A stretch of DNA of 64,000 nt from Candidatus Amulumruptor caecigallinarius (GCA_944321825.1 CALUMU010000003.1:1-64000), one strand, 5' to 3'; counted from the first letter of the stretch, positions 34,589-43,459 are shown. The notes: a model not told the origin generated them from the letters alone. Numbers and translations are program-made.

Positions 34589-35680
34589 CTATTTATATAA
34601 TACTTTCATTACATTTTCCATGATTTGCACCATCTTTATGTTTTTAGTTTTCTGTGCCAATAAGAGTTGATATTTGCAATTTGCAAAGAAAAACAATTTA
34701 AACTGTGCACAATCAAAAGGAGAGGGCATCGCACAGTCTCCTCTATCCCGATAATTGATTCCATAACATCGTGTGCATGTTTTATGTAATACACACTTTG
34801 CACATGATGTTGGTCTTTTTCGGATTTCATCGAAATCTATGGTTCTTGATTGAATAGCCTTTCCTGTTTCCATTGTTATAGGTGAAAAAATATGGCATGG
34901 GTACGCAGTACCGTCATAGTCATAGCAAATAATATCTTTGCCAACTCTGCACGATCTATCCATTGCGTCTACATCAAGAATATCCCAGACAGGGATATCT
35001 AAGTTTCCCACTTTACGAATGTCGGGATTAGCCAAAAGGTAATCAATTATAAGATTGAGCTGCTTCGCAAGTATAGAAAGATGCTTCTTTTCCCATCCGA
35101 TATTGTCGCCAATCGCCAAACTTGGGCCGACTTCGTTAAATCCTTGGTCGTGAAGAAATTTGAACCCTTCATAGAAGCGTCCTATCGTATTTGGAGATAA
35201 TGTCATTTTCACAGCCACATTTGGAAATGTATTTGCATAAAAAGCCAAATCAATATCTTTTGAGGATTCGCTCCGATTTGTATTCTGCATCAATCTGTTG
35301 CCATCAAAACTCAATGCCAGGCTGAAACGGTCTTTATTAGCCGTCAACCATTCTCTCATTTCAGATGTCAATATTGTCCCGTTTGTTGGTGCATGAATGT
35401 TTCGTATTTCAACTTTAAAGTCTTGATTCCAAATCCATTCTGATACTTCTTTAATTAGGTCAAAATATAGCATCGGTTCACCGCCCATGAATTGAATGAT
35501 GACATTGCTATATGTGTCATCAAGGTTTTCTATTTCTTTACGAAGTATCTCTTTAGCCTTTTCGACCGACATACGATGACGTGCTTTCTTAGGCTCATAG
35601 CAATACCTACACTTGAGGTTACAGTCGTAGGTAGTTATAAGTATTATAGCCTTTGTAAGATTCTCAGTTTTCATCCTCAT
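34589..35680 (-). CDS. radical SAM/SPASM peptide-modifying enzyme
   Basis: About 363 residues. The radical SAM motif CNLKCRYC (Cys 20, 24, 27 from the chosen start) binds the catalytic [4Fe-4S]; FMGGEPML is the SAM-binding GGE motif. The C-terminal SPASM domain holds auxiliary-cluster cysteines: C-x-V-G-K...YPC, then CAKCVLHKTCTRC, then two more Cys. This is the layout of enzymes that install thioether or other radical-based modifications in peptides. I start at 35680 (MRMKTENL), overlapping the MORN gene stop by 17 bp; 35674 is equally good. An upstream in-frame extension to 35740 adds unlikely sequence. Its probable substrate is the adjacent 71-residue peptide. Confidence 0.88.
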   Translation of the reverse strand: MRMKTENLTKAIILITTYDCNLKCRYCYEPKKARHRMSVEKAKEILRKEIENLDDTYSNVIIQFMGGEPMLYFDLIKEVSEWIWNQDFKVEIRNIHAPTNGTILTSEMREWLTANKDRFSLALSFDGNRLMQNTNRSESSKDIDLAFYANTFPNVAVKMTLSPNTIGRFYEGFKFLHDQGFNEVGPSLAIGDNIGWEKKHLSILAKQLNLIIDYLLANPDIRKVGNLDIPVWDILDVDAMDRSCRVGKDIICYDYDGTAYPCHIFSPITMETGKAIQSRTIDFDEIRKRPTSCAKCVLHKTCTRCYGINYRDRGDCAMPSPFDCAQFKLFFFANCKYQLLLAQKTKNIKMVQIMENVMKVLYK

Positions 35681-36257
35681 GTATAAAAACCTGATTATTA
35701 ACCACTGTGCTGATTTTATCACGAGAGTGAGACAGTCCATTCACGAGAACGCCATCTTTCCAGATGCCTTGTTGGATTGTTCCGTCATTTAATATCAATG
35801 AGCCAAATCCGTTATGTTTGGAATCTTTGAAATGCCCAAAATACTTTGACTCGTCAGGAAAGATACAGATACCCTCCTTTAGTACGTCATTCTCCCACTT
35901 TCCTATTATAGTTTCTCCTGAGATACCTATGTATTGTCCAAAACCGTCTTTAAGCCCATTTACCCACTGTCCATAGTAGACAGATGTGTTTGGGTACGTC
36001 ATTTTTCCAAAACCACTGAATTTTGAGTGTGCAAATTCTCCTTCATATGAACCTTTCAGCCTGTCTAAATTGGGGTTATAAAAGCGATATACCCCAAATC
36101 CAGACATCTCACCGGCTTTGAATTCCCCCTCATAAGTGTCAAGATTGGGCAATACAAGGCAACCACGACCTTCGGGCAAGTCATTGACAAATTCGCCCTC
36201 ATATTCTGCTCCGTTTGGGTAGATAAACCGCCCCTTTCCAGTAAATTTTTCGTCCAT
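35664..36257 (-). CDS. MORN-repeat protein
   Basis: A 197-residue protein made almost wholly of MORN repeats (about eight), for example YEGEFVNDLPEGRGCLVLPN, YEGEFKAGEMSGFGVYRF and YGQWVNGLKDGFGQYI. MORN repeats form an elongated beta sheet used for protein or membrane contacts. No enzymatic domain. It starts 3 bp after the metallopeptidase-like gene and overlaps the radical SAM gene, so it is tightly coupled. It may be a scaffold for the peptide system; that is inferred. Confidence 0.85.
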   Translation of the reverse strand: MDEKFTGKGRFIYPNGAEYEGEFVNDLPEGRGCLVLPNLDTYEGEFKAGEMSGFGVYRFYNPNLDRLKGSYEGEFAHSKFSGFGKMTYPNTSVYYGQWVNGLKDGFGQYIGISGETIIGKWENDVLKEGICIFPDESKYFGHFKDSKHNGFGSLILNDGTIQQGIWKDGVLVNGLSHSRDKISTVVNNQVFIHEDEN

Positions 36258-36260
36258 GAT

Positions 36261-36878
36261 TTATTTGTTTGATGAAACAAAAAGTCCTTTTTTGTCTAAT
36301 TTTGAGATTACGTCAGTTGCAAAATTTCGTGCGTCAATTTCCACCGGCTGATATCTATAAAGTCTGAAATCCGCCATCTCTTGAAATCCTCCGTTGCCTA
36401 ACGGAATGTAGATTTTTTGCCCACGAGACTGGTAATATCCATATTCTGGATTAAAAAAATTCTCACGCCAAGAAGCTACCTCTGCATCTGATTCATGAAC
36501 CGTACGCACTTCCACATTGTAATGTTGATAGGCGTGGCGACCCTCATGAACAACAGTATCGATTGTTTGGCGATGATAATATGGGTGGTCCGTCATAACG
36601 CAGCTGCGGTTCAATACTATTTTTTTATTGTATTCATCCTGATATCCTAAGGCCTCTTTGGGTAAATCTTCCAACTCGACTGTCAGAGGTTCGCGACGTT
36701 GCAGACCTGCTTGTACTCGTTCTATATTATTAAGCAGGTCTAATCTCTCGTTTTCTGACAGTTCTTTACAGGCGAATTCGGGACTATCCCATACAGAATC
36801 TTTAAGATATTCTGATGGGACACCCTCTATGTCGTTTAATGGAAGATGAAACGACTCTATACACTCAAACCTGCTCAT
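36261..36878 (-). CDS. HExxH metallopeptidase-like protein
   Basis: A 205-residue protein with the zinc-peptidase motif HEGRHAYQH (residues 111-119) and a following ESDAEVASW (129-137) that could provide the third, Glu ligand, as in gluzincins. No signal peptide. The C-terminal part (PVEIDARNFATDVISKL) is helical. It lies between two MORN-repeat genes with gaps of 2 and 3 bp. It may cleave the leader of the Cys-rich peptide or act on another target. Alternatively, it could be a toxin-type domain, since similar HExxH folds occur in polymorphic toxins. I do not recognise a named family. Confidence 0.6.
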   Translation of the reverse strand: MSRFECIESFHLPLNDIEGVPSEYLKDSVWDSPEFACKELSENERLDLLNNIERVQAGLQRREPLTVELEDLPKEALGYQDEYNKKIVLNRSCVMTDHPYYHRQTIDTVVHEGRHAYQHYNVEVRTVHESDAEVASWRENFFNPEYGYYQSRGQKIYIPLGNGGFQEMADFRLYRYQPVEIDARNFATDVISKLDKKGLFVSSNK

Positions 36879-36880
36879 AG

Positions 36881-37453
36881 CTATTGAATGATTTTTAGTG
36901 TTCCATCAGGTGACACGAAAACGCCTTTTGTCGGTTTGCCATTTTCAAACTCACCATCAAATAATGATCCTGAAGAGTAATAATAGCGTCCATAGCCGTG
37001 CGACTTGCCTCCTTTGAACGTTCCCTCGTACCAGTCTCCATTATCAAAGCGATGGATTCCTCGCACTAACTCATCGAATTTCCATAGTCCATGGAAATAT
37101 CCATCTGACGAAGTCCACAAAGTCCCTATTCCTGTACGCATGCCGTTTTGCCACTGGCCTTCATACACTGTCTGATTTTCGTAGTACATGCGCCCATGTC
37201 CTTGGATTACACTGTTGGTGAAATCGCCTTCATAACGCTCGACGTATTTGTCTTTATCGGCATTGAACCTATTATATTTGCCTCGACCATGCATTTTGCC
37301 ATTCTGCCAATCACCCTCATAGATGTCCAGATTGGCAAAAGTCATCTTACCCTTTCCGTGATGTTCGCCGTTAAGCAGATCTCCGGAATACTCACTGCCA
37401 TCATCATACTTTTGTATGCCTTTGTAATAAGAAATCTTGCTATCCATAATCAT
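36881..37453 (-). CDS. MORN-repeat protein
   Basis: A 190-residue protein with about seven MORN repeats (YSGDLLNGEHHGKGKMTF, YEGDWQNGKMHGRGKYN, YEGQWQNGMRTGIGTLW and others). It is similar in plan to the MORN protein at 35664-36257 and may be a diverged duplicate. The start overlaps the HerA-like gene stop by 4 bp. Function as scaffold or partner is inferred. Confidence 0.85.
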   Translation of the reverse strand: MIMDSKISYYKGIQKYDDGSEYSGDLLNGEHHGKGKMTFANLDIYEGDWQNGKMHGRGKYNRFNADKDKYVERYEGDFTNSVIQGHGRMYYENQTVYEGQWQNGMRTGIGTLWTSSDGYFHGLWKFDELVRGIHRFDNGDWYEGTFKGGKSHGYGRYYYSSGSLFDGEFENGKPTKGVFVSPDGTLKIIQ

Positions 37454-40263
37454 TTCATTTTGTTTATCTGCGCAAGGTATGTTTCCGCGCAGTCTGATGA
37501 CATTACATTTGCTGAGTTTAGTCCTGCAAGCACAGCCTGGCCGATTGATAATTTCGGTATGACTCTTTGCTCGTCAGAATTTAATCCGATACATTCTGCG
37601 ATGGTGCGTGAATCGTCCGCAGCAACTAATTTATGGATAATCTTCACATTCGTGTTTTTGATCGCATCTTCAATCAAACGCGACGGCACCTGATCCACAA
37701 TCATCATGCCCTGTCCGTATGCTCGGACTTCTGAAAGGAAGTTGCTAAACATTTGTGCAGACTTATATTGTGGAAGTTGAGGATCCGGGCAATATCCCAT
37801 GACGCGGTGTGCCTCTTCAACAACCACCAAATGTCGGCATTTATTATCATTGAACGAGTAGTTGGCTGTCTCGGTCTCTGCTATGCGATACTCGTATAAG
37901 AACTGAAGCAAGAGCGACATTATAAATGCGCGGTCTTGGTCATCCCCGGCATACGATAGATTTATAACGCATGGAGTGCCGAACAGGTCTGACCAGTTCA
38001 TATCCATCAGTTTCGGGTTATTGAGCAGCTCTCCTTTCCATCCGAATTTCAGGCTGTTGAATCGAGTCCTTAATGCTGCTGATATGTTTTGTGTATTCTC
38101 CTGAGCATACCCGATATTCCGCATCAAGTCTCTTATGAACGCGGCGTTGATGTTTGTTAGGGTTGGGGCTCCCTTTTTCATGTATTGCGAGTCTTCCTGA
38201 TTTATCATTGGACACACATCGGTGTAAAGGTCGTAAAGCAGATGCTCCAACACGACGGGTAGAATGTCCTGCATCGGGAACGCTGCGGCAAAAGATGCTT
38301 TCAGTCGGTCGATATGTGAAAGAACTCGTAATTCATTACCACCCAGATCTATGACCTCAAACGGATTCAACCTTAGTTTATCAGGTGTAAGATTTCCTTT
38401 GCTATAATGTTTGCATCCGGGGATGAAAATTTTAATCTTTTGGCTTGGATCGGCTATCGATTTGTTGTAATTGATGGCCCAATCCACATATTCAGTCTTG
38501 GCCGGTTCGATAACCATGAATGGGCGATGGTTTCTCATAAAACCATCAAGAATGCCCAACACTGTATTCGTTTTTCCGCTTCCGTTTACTCCGCAGACCA
38601 AGGAATGTCTTGACAGCGTGTCAATAGGAAGTTTTACAGGAATATCACTACTGCTCCCGCCGTAGAGCATCCTGCCGATTTCAAGCACATCGCGTGAGTC
38701 CTTTACGGATTGAGGTGTGAGACTGAATTCGGGCGCACTGTCTACAACGCTTACTCCGGGGACAGAATGAAGTGGGAAATTTATCAGTGCCGACAGTTCA
38801 CGTGTCGTTAGCAGTGTCTGTAACTGTGAAAAGTCATCTCCGAATGGGTGATGGAAAAGTGAACCTTTAACAATTTTGCCAAAATCCTCTGAGCTATGGT
38901 CTCGATTAGTATAATCCTTAAATTTTACAAGTAACTGAGGGGCCTTAGTCGTTCCTTTAGGGTCGACAACATGTGACACGTCATGGATGCGGATAGGCTC
39001 TAATGTCGATTCCTTTCCGCTGAGTATCGATTTCAGTTGCCACGATGCCGACGGATTATCATATTCGGTAAATAGCATACAGCTTACATTCCAAGCCCCG
39101 GTTGCTTTGGCAAGTTCAAAACGATTTGAATAAGATGCCAATTTTTGAGCAGCCGCCTCGGCATGTTTGTTGACTAAAGTTTTACTTAAGCCTTTGGTCA
39201 TGCTTGACGAATATGTGGTAGTATCTGATATCTGTTCGGATTTCCCTTTTGTATGTGTGTCGCTGGTGGTCTTTTGTGGGACAAACCCTGAAAGGACATT
39301 CATGCCTGATATGCCGGATAAACCGAGGAATGTGGCAATTGGATTGCTTGACAGCATTGCTCCGCCTAAAGCATTTTCCAATCCTGGAAGAATCGCCATT
39401 GCCGGAGGGAAGAAAAGACCTGCTGCCATATAGACTCCGGCACCAAGCATGGCGGCTCCTATCCCTTTTTTATAATCCCTGCGGCTGACCCCTTCAGTGT
39501 GACTCCAGCTTTCAAAAGTAGTATGCCCCTCAGTGTGGGCAATTGAGGACCCTTCCTGTACAGATTCAGAGATGTTTATGGATTTTACCGATTCTATCTG
39601 CCCACCCATCTCTCTGCATTGATTGAGGAGTAAATCCAGCCGGTCATTAGAAACCGGGGTGGCAGTGACCAAATAAGCGTACCTTTGGCCTCGTAGTCCT
39701 CCTATCATATGCTCTACAGTGCCTACGGCTTGCCCGTTGTCCGATAATGTGGGTATGCCTGTAAGTACGTGTATGCTGTAATACGATCTGGCAAAATGGG
39801 CCTTTAGCGATTCATTCTCTGCGTTTAGCTGTTCCATCTGAAGTCCGGGCCAGCAGACCTTTGCGAAATTTCCCAACGAGTTTACTAATGTGGTCATATT
39901 CTGACTAACACCACTGTTATTTCGGAGACCTAAGTATATCTCATTCGTTGTGCCGTCTCCTAATACAAGAAACGTTAGTCGCGTATCAGGTAAAGCAGAC
40001 GAAAGGAGTATCTTTTGAATATATCCAAAGCACGAAGACACGGTGTTGTTAATCGGTTTCCCTACCTGCGTTATCTTGAGCCAGGAAATATCTCCAAAGA
40101 TATTCTTCTCTGCGCCATGATTTACTACCTCTATCAACGAATCACTTGCTGACAATGAATCGAGGTATTTGCGCTCGGCGCAGCAGTTGAGTGTCTGCGA
40201 CATCATTGATGACGCAAGCACGTTTTCAGCACACTGCTCTTTGGTGGGTTCCTTGTGTTCCAT
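37450..40263 (-). CDS. HerA/FtsK-like AAA+ ATPase with membrane segment
   Basis: A 937-residue protein. Residues about 265-325 are strongly hydrophobic (GIGAAMLGAGVYMAAGLFFP and LSGISGMNVLSGF), suggesting a membrane hairpin. The ATPase has Walker A CGVNGSGKTNTVLG (near residue 558) and Walker B LVVVEEAH (near 813), followed by LSEVRAYGQGMMIVDQVPS and ACC-type arginine region, the arrangement of HerA/VirB4-type pumps (DUF87-like). Such ATPases thread DNA or polypeptide through a pore or power secretion. It lies 6 bp after the Hsp70-like gene. Here it may move the modified peptide or a protein substrate; this is inferred. Confidence 0.8.
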   Translation of the reverse strand: MEHKEPTKEQCAENVLASSMMSQTLNCCAERKYLDSLSASDSLIEVVNHGAEKNIFGDISWLKITQVGKPINNTVSSCFGYIQKILLSSALPDTRLTFLVLGDGTTNEIYLGLRNNSGVSQNMTTLVNSLGNFAKVCWPGLQMEQLNAENESLKAHFARSYYSIHVLTGIPTLSDNGQAVGTVEHMIGGLRGQRYAYLVTATPVSNDRLDLLLNQCREMGGQIESVKSINISESVQEGSSIAHTEGHTTFESWSHTEGVSRRDYKKGIGAAMLGAGVYMAAGLFFPPAMAILPGLENALGGAMLSSNPIATFLGLSGISGMNVLSGFVPQKTTSDTHTKGKSEQISDTTTYSSSMTKGLSKTLVNKHAEAAAQKLASYSNRFELAKATGAWNVSCMLFTEYDNPSASWQLKSILSGKESTLEPIRIHDVSHVVDPKGTTKAPQLLVKFKDYTNRDHSSEDFGKIVKGSLFHHPFGDDFSQLQTLLTTRELSALINFPLHSVPGVSVVDSAPEFSLTPQSVKDSRDVLEIGRMLYGGSSSDIPVKLPIDTLSRHSLVCGVNGSGKTNTVLGILDGFMRNHRPFMVIEPAKTEYVDWAINYNKSIADPSQKIKIFIPGCKHYSKGNLTPDKLRLNPFEVIDLGGNELRVLSHIDRLKASFAAAFPMQDILPVVLEHLLYDLYTDVCPMINQEDSQYMKKGAPTLTNINAAFIRDLMRNIGYAQENTQNISAALRTRFNSLKFGWKGELLNNPKLMDMNWSDLFGTPCVINLSYAGDDQDRAFIMSLLLQFLYEYRIAETETANYSFNDNKCRHLVVVEEAHRVMGYCPDPQLPQYKSAQMFSNFLSEVRAYGQGMMIVDQVPSRLIEDAIKNTNVKIIHKLVAADDSRTIAECIGLNSDEQRVIPKLSIGQAVLAGLNSANVMSSDCAETYLAQINKMK

Positions 40264-40269
40264 GTATCC

Positions 40270-42228
40270 TTATTTGCTTTTGAAAAAGATGGCTAATTTC
40301 GCATAACTCACATATTCGTCAATAAGATCATCAATGTATCTTTGCGTCTGTTGCTTGGCAGAGGGAATTCCTGAGATTGAAATCTTATTTTTTAAGAACT
40401 GCTCCCATCCATATGAAGAGAAGATGTCCTTGTAATTGGCTCGGTAATACTCATAATGCTGTTTTCTGTCACTATCCCAGCGATCTTTATGTAGGTTCCA
40501 TTTGCCCATTGCCAAGTAACAAGAATCAACAGCATCATATATAATATGACCTTTCCCCTCTGCTGTAAATTTTGTGGAAAGCTCGGCTGCTCCATCAGAT
40601 GTTACGTAAGCTGATAATCCGGTTAGCTTTAATGCTGGAGAATTGGTCGAATTATATGCAAAAACAGACAATGCAGCTTTCAACTTATTTACTACTGAGT
40701 CGACTACATTCTGTGTGATTGTCGATTCGCAAGCAGATACGAAATCATAATGGACCATATAGTCAAACTCGCTCTTGAATTTTTTGCGTAACGAGCGGAT
40801 GTTACGCACTTTGAAATATCCAGTGTAACCATTATTGATTCTGTAGTCAGGATCCATGTTAATAAATTCTCCAGCGGCGGAATGGTCATCTGTCAGAGTT
40901 AGATATTCTCCTATGCGGCCATCGCGATAATCGATCATGATGCTCCATGCTTTATCTATTATTTTCGCTTTAATACTCGAACGGATAATTGCGCTGAGAT
41001 TAGCGTCCCAGTTAAAACCAGATATTGCATCCTGAGCTATTTTCCTTAATTCGGCCTCTTTTCCTTTGGTACTTATATCGGCATAAGATAGGTGTGCGAC
41101 ACCTTGAGAAACAATCAATTCGGGGTTATTGTCCTTTGGACAATGAGCGTCATCCAATCCAAACACCTCCATGAAGATTTCGCGGACAAAATCCATTCTG
41201 GACGCACCGCCGGTCATGTAGACGCATGCAACCGTCTGCCCTTTTAATTTCTTGTTTTTTAACTCGATTACTGCTTCTTTGACCTTTTGGATATATCCTC
41301 CTTCTTTGTTTTTACCCAGTATTTCATCTACTTTGTCTCTGGGGATAGAGATTCTTCCAAAACCGTGAAGTTGCTCTTTTTCAGAAGATGTCAAATCTCC
41401 GTAATAGATATTCATAGTGAAGTCTTTAAGTACACCGCTATAGAATTCTTCCTTTGTTTTACGAAAGGCAAAAAGGAGCATGTTATATGGTTTTGAAAAT
41501 TTATCTTTACAGTATAGCTTGGCAAATTCACGCATTGTGGTGTTCAAGGAATCAGGATTAGCCATTGCATAGTCAAGCAGCAGTTCTTCAACCCGACCCG
41601 CTCCTAACTGACAACCATCATCTATCGGTGCTGATAGTGATTCATTAAGATAAGTAAAGTCTATAGTACTTGAACCGTAGTCGACAATCAGGACTCCCTT
41701 GTTTACATGCTGGTCTATTTTTGAATTAGGTTGGGTTCTCGCTCGGAAATATGCAGCTCGCGACTCTTTCTGTATACCGGCAACCGGGATGCCGGCTTCT
41801 TCTGCCATTGCAATATAAGCAGCTTCCTCATTCTTCCATAAAGAGTCTTGCGAGGGACGGGCTATATATACAGCATGGTCTTGCGCTTGATATTCTGGGT
41901 GTTCCTTAATAATGCATGCATAAACGCCTTTCATAAAAGAAACCATCCGATTCCTTTCTACTTTGCTCATTTCTGAGGGGCGTTTTTTGAATGAAATTTG
42001 GAAATCCTTTGCAAACGGTGATCGATTAATCGCATCCTCGCCGACACAAATCGTTTCTTGACCTTCTTGTTCCAAGATGGCAACAGCCGATTTTATCGCT
42101 TTTCGACCTGGAAAAATATCAATATCAGCTTGTTTATTGTCCTTTAGACCATAAAGGGCAGCAGATGTCTCTCCATGACCGAAGTCTATGCCTATGATTA
42201 GTTCTGTTTTATCTGTTATTTGCTTCAT
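40270..42228 (-). CDS. divergent Hsp70/actin-like ATPase
   Basis: A 652-residue ASKHA-superfamily protein. Phosphate 1 is IGIDFGHGETSAALYG (near residue 13), phosphate 2 is LIVDYGSSTIDFTYL (near 180) and the adenosine motif is YMTGGASRMDFVREI (near 337). The DnaK hallmark DLGTTNS is altered, and the C-terminal 250 residues show no DnaK-type substrate domain and no EEVD-like tail. It is not the housekeeping DnaK. A chaperone-like or switch role serving this operon is likely but inferred. It follows the first gene by 27 bp and the HerA-like gene by 6. Confidence 0.8.
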   Translation of the reverse strand: MKQITDKTELIIGIDFGHGETSAALYGLKDNKQADIDIFPGRKAIKSAVAILEQEGQETICVGEDAINRSPFAKDFQISFKKRPSEMSKVERNRMVSFMKGVYACIIKEHPEYQAQDHAVYIARPSQDSLWKNEEAAYIAMAEEAGIPVAGIQKESRAAYFRARTQPNSKIDQHVNKGVLIVDYGSSTIDFTYLNESLSAPIDDGCQLGAGRVEELLLDYAMANPDSLNTTMREFAKLYCKDKFSKPYNMLLFAFRKTKEEFYSGVLKDFTMNIYYGDLTSSEKEQLHGFGRISIPRDKVDEILGKNKEGGYIQKVKEAVIELKNKKLKGQTVACVYMTGGASRMDFVREIFMEVFGLDDAHCPKDNNPELIVSQGVAHLSYADISTKGKEAELRKIAQDAISGFNWDANLSAIIRSSIKAKIIDKAWSIMIDYRDGRIGEYLTLTDDHSAAGEFINMDPDYRINNGYTGYFKVRNIRSLRKKFKSEFDYMVHYDFVSACESTITQNVVDSVVNKLKAALSVFAYNSTNSPALKLTGLSAYVTSDGAAELSTKFTAEGKGHIIYDAVDSCYLAMGKWNLHKDRWDSDRKQHYEYYRANYKDIFSSYGWEQFLKNKISISGIPSAKQQTQRYIDDLIDEYVSYAKLAIFFKSK

Positions 42229-42255
42229 AATTGTGATAAGATTTGGATATTTCGA

Positions 42256-43173
42256 TTATTGCACAGCAGCAGGAATAAACACGATGCCCTCGGAGGCGAC
42301 AACCTTTGTTCCCTTTACGTCCTTTATAATTGCAGGGAGATACATAGATTCCTCCGTTACGTTAGGATTAACTTTCTTTATAAAGAAGCCTGCGGTAGAT
42401 GGGTTGTACTCCACGACTTCATATCCATATCCCTGCAAAGAGAAGATAAGGTTGTTGATGTTGGGATTTTCTGTTTCGCTCTCTAACTGTTCCTTAGCGA
42501 GATATTGTATTGATGTCAATATCTGTGGGTACATGTGATCAATGGTACAGTTATCCACTTTGTATTGCATTTGAGCCAGTATGTCCGCTCTGTCCCGTTG
42601 GATCTTAGCAATTATCCCATCTATCTCTTCGCAAATGTTATAGATGCTTTCTATTATGGCATCAATCTCATTGTCAGAGATTTGATGTGAAATGTCCGTT
42701 TTCTTCTCCTTGACGAGGACTTCTTGACGTTCTCCGTTTTTTGTTTTAGCGAATCTTTTAACCAAAATAGTACCACCGCCTACGGCTAATGTAAGCCATG
42801 GATTGATGAAAGCGCATATAACTGTCGGAAGCAGCGATATCGTGTCTTTCACTATGTCGATGTTTCCGCCTGCGGTTTTGCTGTTATCTACTTCATATTC
42901 TGTCTTTACTGAAAGTGCTTTAAAATCAATCGTCTCTGCTAAAGAAAGCTGCTGGAATGATAGAGCCATTCTCAAAGCGGCATTTAGCATCTCGGCATCT
43001 GATGCATTGAGACTTAAATTAAAAGCATTATCGCCAGCTAATAGGGTATAAATGTGCTGGTTTACTGTCTTTTGAATCTCTGCGTAATCGCGGGGAAGAT
43101 ACTTCATTTTTAATTCTTCTCGAAGAGATTCTTCAGATTGAGAAAAAACTGATGTCAATGTGTTTTCTTTCAT
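42256..43173 (-). CDS. membrane-anchored hypothetical protein, first gene of the operon
   Basis: A 305-residue protein I do not recognise. Residues about 108-140 (IVKDTISLLPTVICAFINPW and LTLAVGGG) form one or two membrane helices. The flanks are helical, including a possible coiled coil (IYNICEEIDGIIAKIQRDRADI). The C-terminal 80 residues look like a beta domain ending in GTKVVASEGIVFIPAAVQ. It is the promoter-proximal gene of the nine-gene run to 33913 and lies 34 bp from an invertible-looking repeat. A membrane anchor or regulator is a reasonable inference. Confidence 0.6.
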   Translation of the reverse strand: MKENTLTSVFSQSEESLREELKMKYLPRDYAEIQKTVNQHIYTLLAGDNAFNLSLNASDAEMLNAALRMALSFQQLSLAETIDFKALSVKTEYEVDNSKTAGGNIDIVKDTISLLPTVICAFINPWLTLAVGGGTILVKRFAKTKNGERQEVLVKEKKTDISHQISDNEIDAIIESIYNICEEIDGIIAKIQRDRADILAQMQYKVDNCTIDHMYPQILTSIQYLAKEQLESETENPNINNLIFSLQGYGYEVVEYNPSTAGFFIKKVNPNVTEESMYLPAIIKDVKGTKVVASEGIVFIPAAVQ

Positions 43174-43205
43174 TGTTGTATCTTAATTTAGGTTCGTCGG
43201 ATAAT

Positions 43206-43402
43206 GCACTCTGCGCGAGAGTGCGTGATGTTTCGGAAACCGCTTATTATCAACTATATACGGTTTGCTATGAGCGCGGATTGCTAAACAAATGTGGCAT
43301 GAAGCCGAAATCGGCGTTTGGGGATTTATTCGCATAAACGCTGGATTATCAGAAATTTCTTTGTATATTTACGCATCGGGTAATGCACTCTCGCGCAGAG
43401 TG
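43206..43402. repeat. pair of oppositely oriented 18-bp repeats flanking 160 bp (possible invertible segment)
   Basis: CACTCTGCGCGAGAGTGC at 43207-43224 and its exact reverse complement at 43385-43402. Each site is itself a near-palindrome (7-bp arms, 5-bp centre GCGCG versus CGCGC). Between them are 160 AT-rich bp without a gene. The arrangement directly upstream of the operon at 42256 and directly downstream of a tyrosine recombinase fits a DNA inversion switch. The best -7-like match inside is TATATTTA (plus, 43364-43371), which now points away from the operon. Flanks of the two sites are also similar in direct orientation, which allows other interpretations. Confidence 0.6.
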
Positions 43403-43430
43403 TGTGACATTTGCAAAACAAAAAGTGACG

Positions 43431-43459
43431 GCCTCGGCACTTTCGGATGATGCCGGGGC
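43431..43459 (-). terminator. intrinsic terminator of the tyrosine recombinase gene
   Basis: GCCCCGGCA pairs with TGCCGAGGC on the minus strand (8 of 9) around an 11-nt loop, followed by CGTCACTTTTTGTTTT. It separates recombinase transcription from the downstream repeat pair. Confidence 0.65.

Noticed and set aside
35664..37453. Repeated short sequence pattern that might be a CRISPR or tandem DNA repeat
   Set aside because: The periodicity is explained by MORN repeats in two proteins; spacing is in codons and the repeats differ in DNA sequence.
43206..43402. attL/attR pair of an integrated element
   Set aside because: Only 160 bp without genes lie between the sites, and the recombinase lies outside them, so an inversion switch fits better. 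Not fully excluded.
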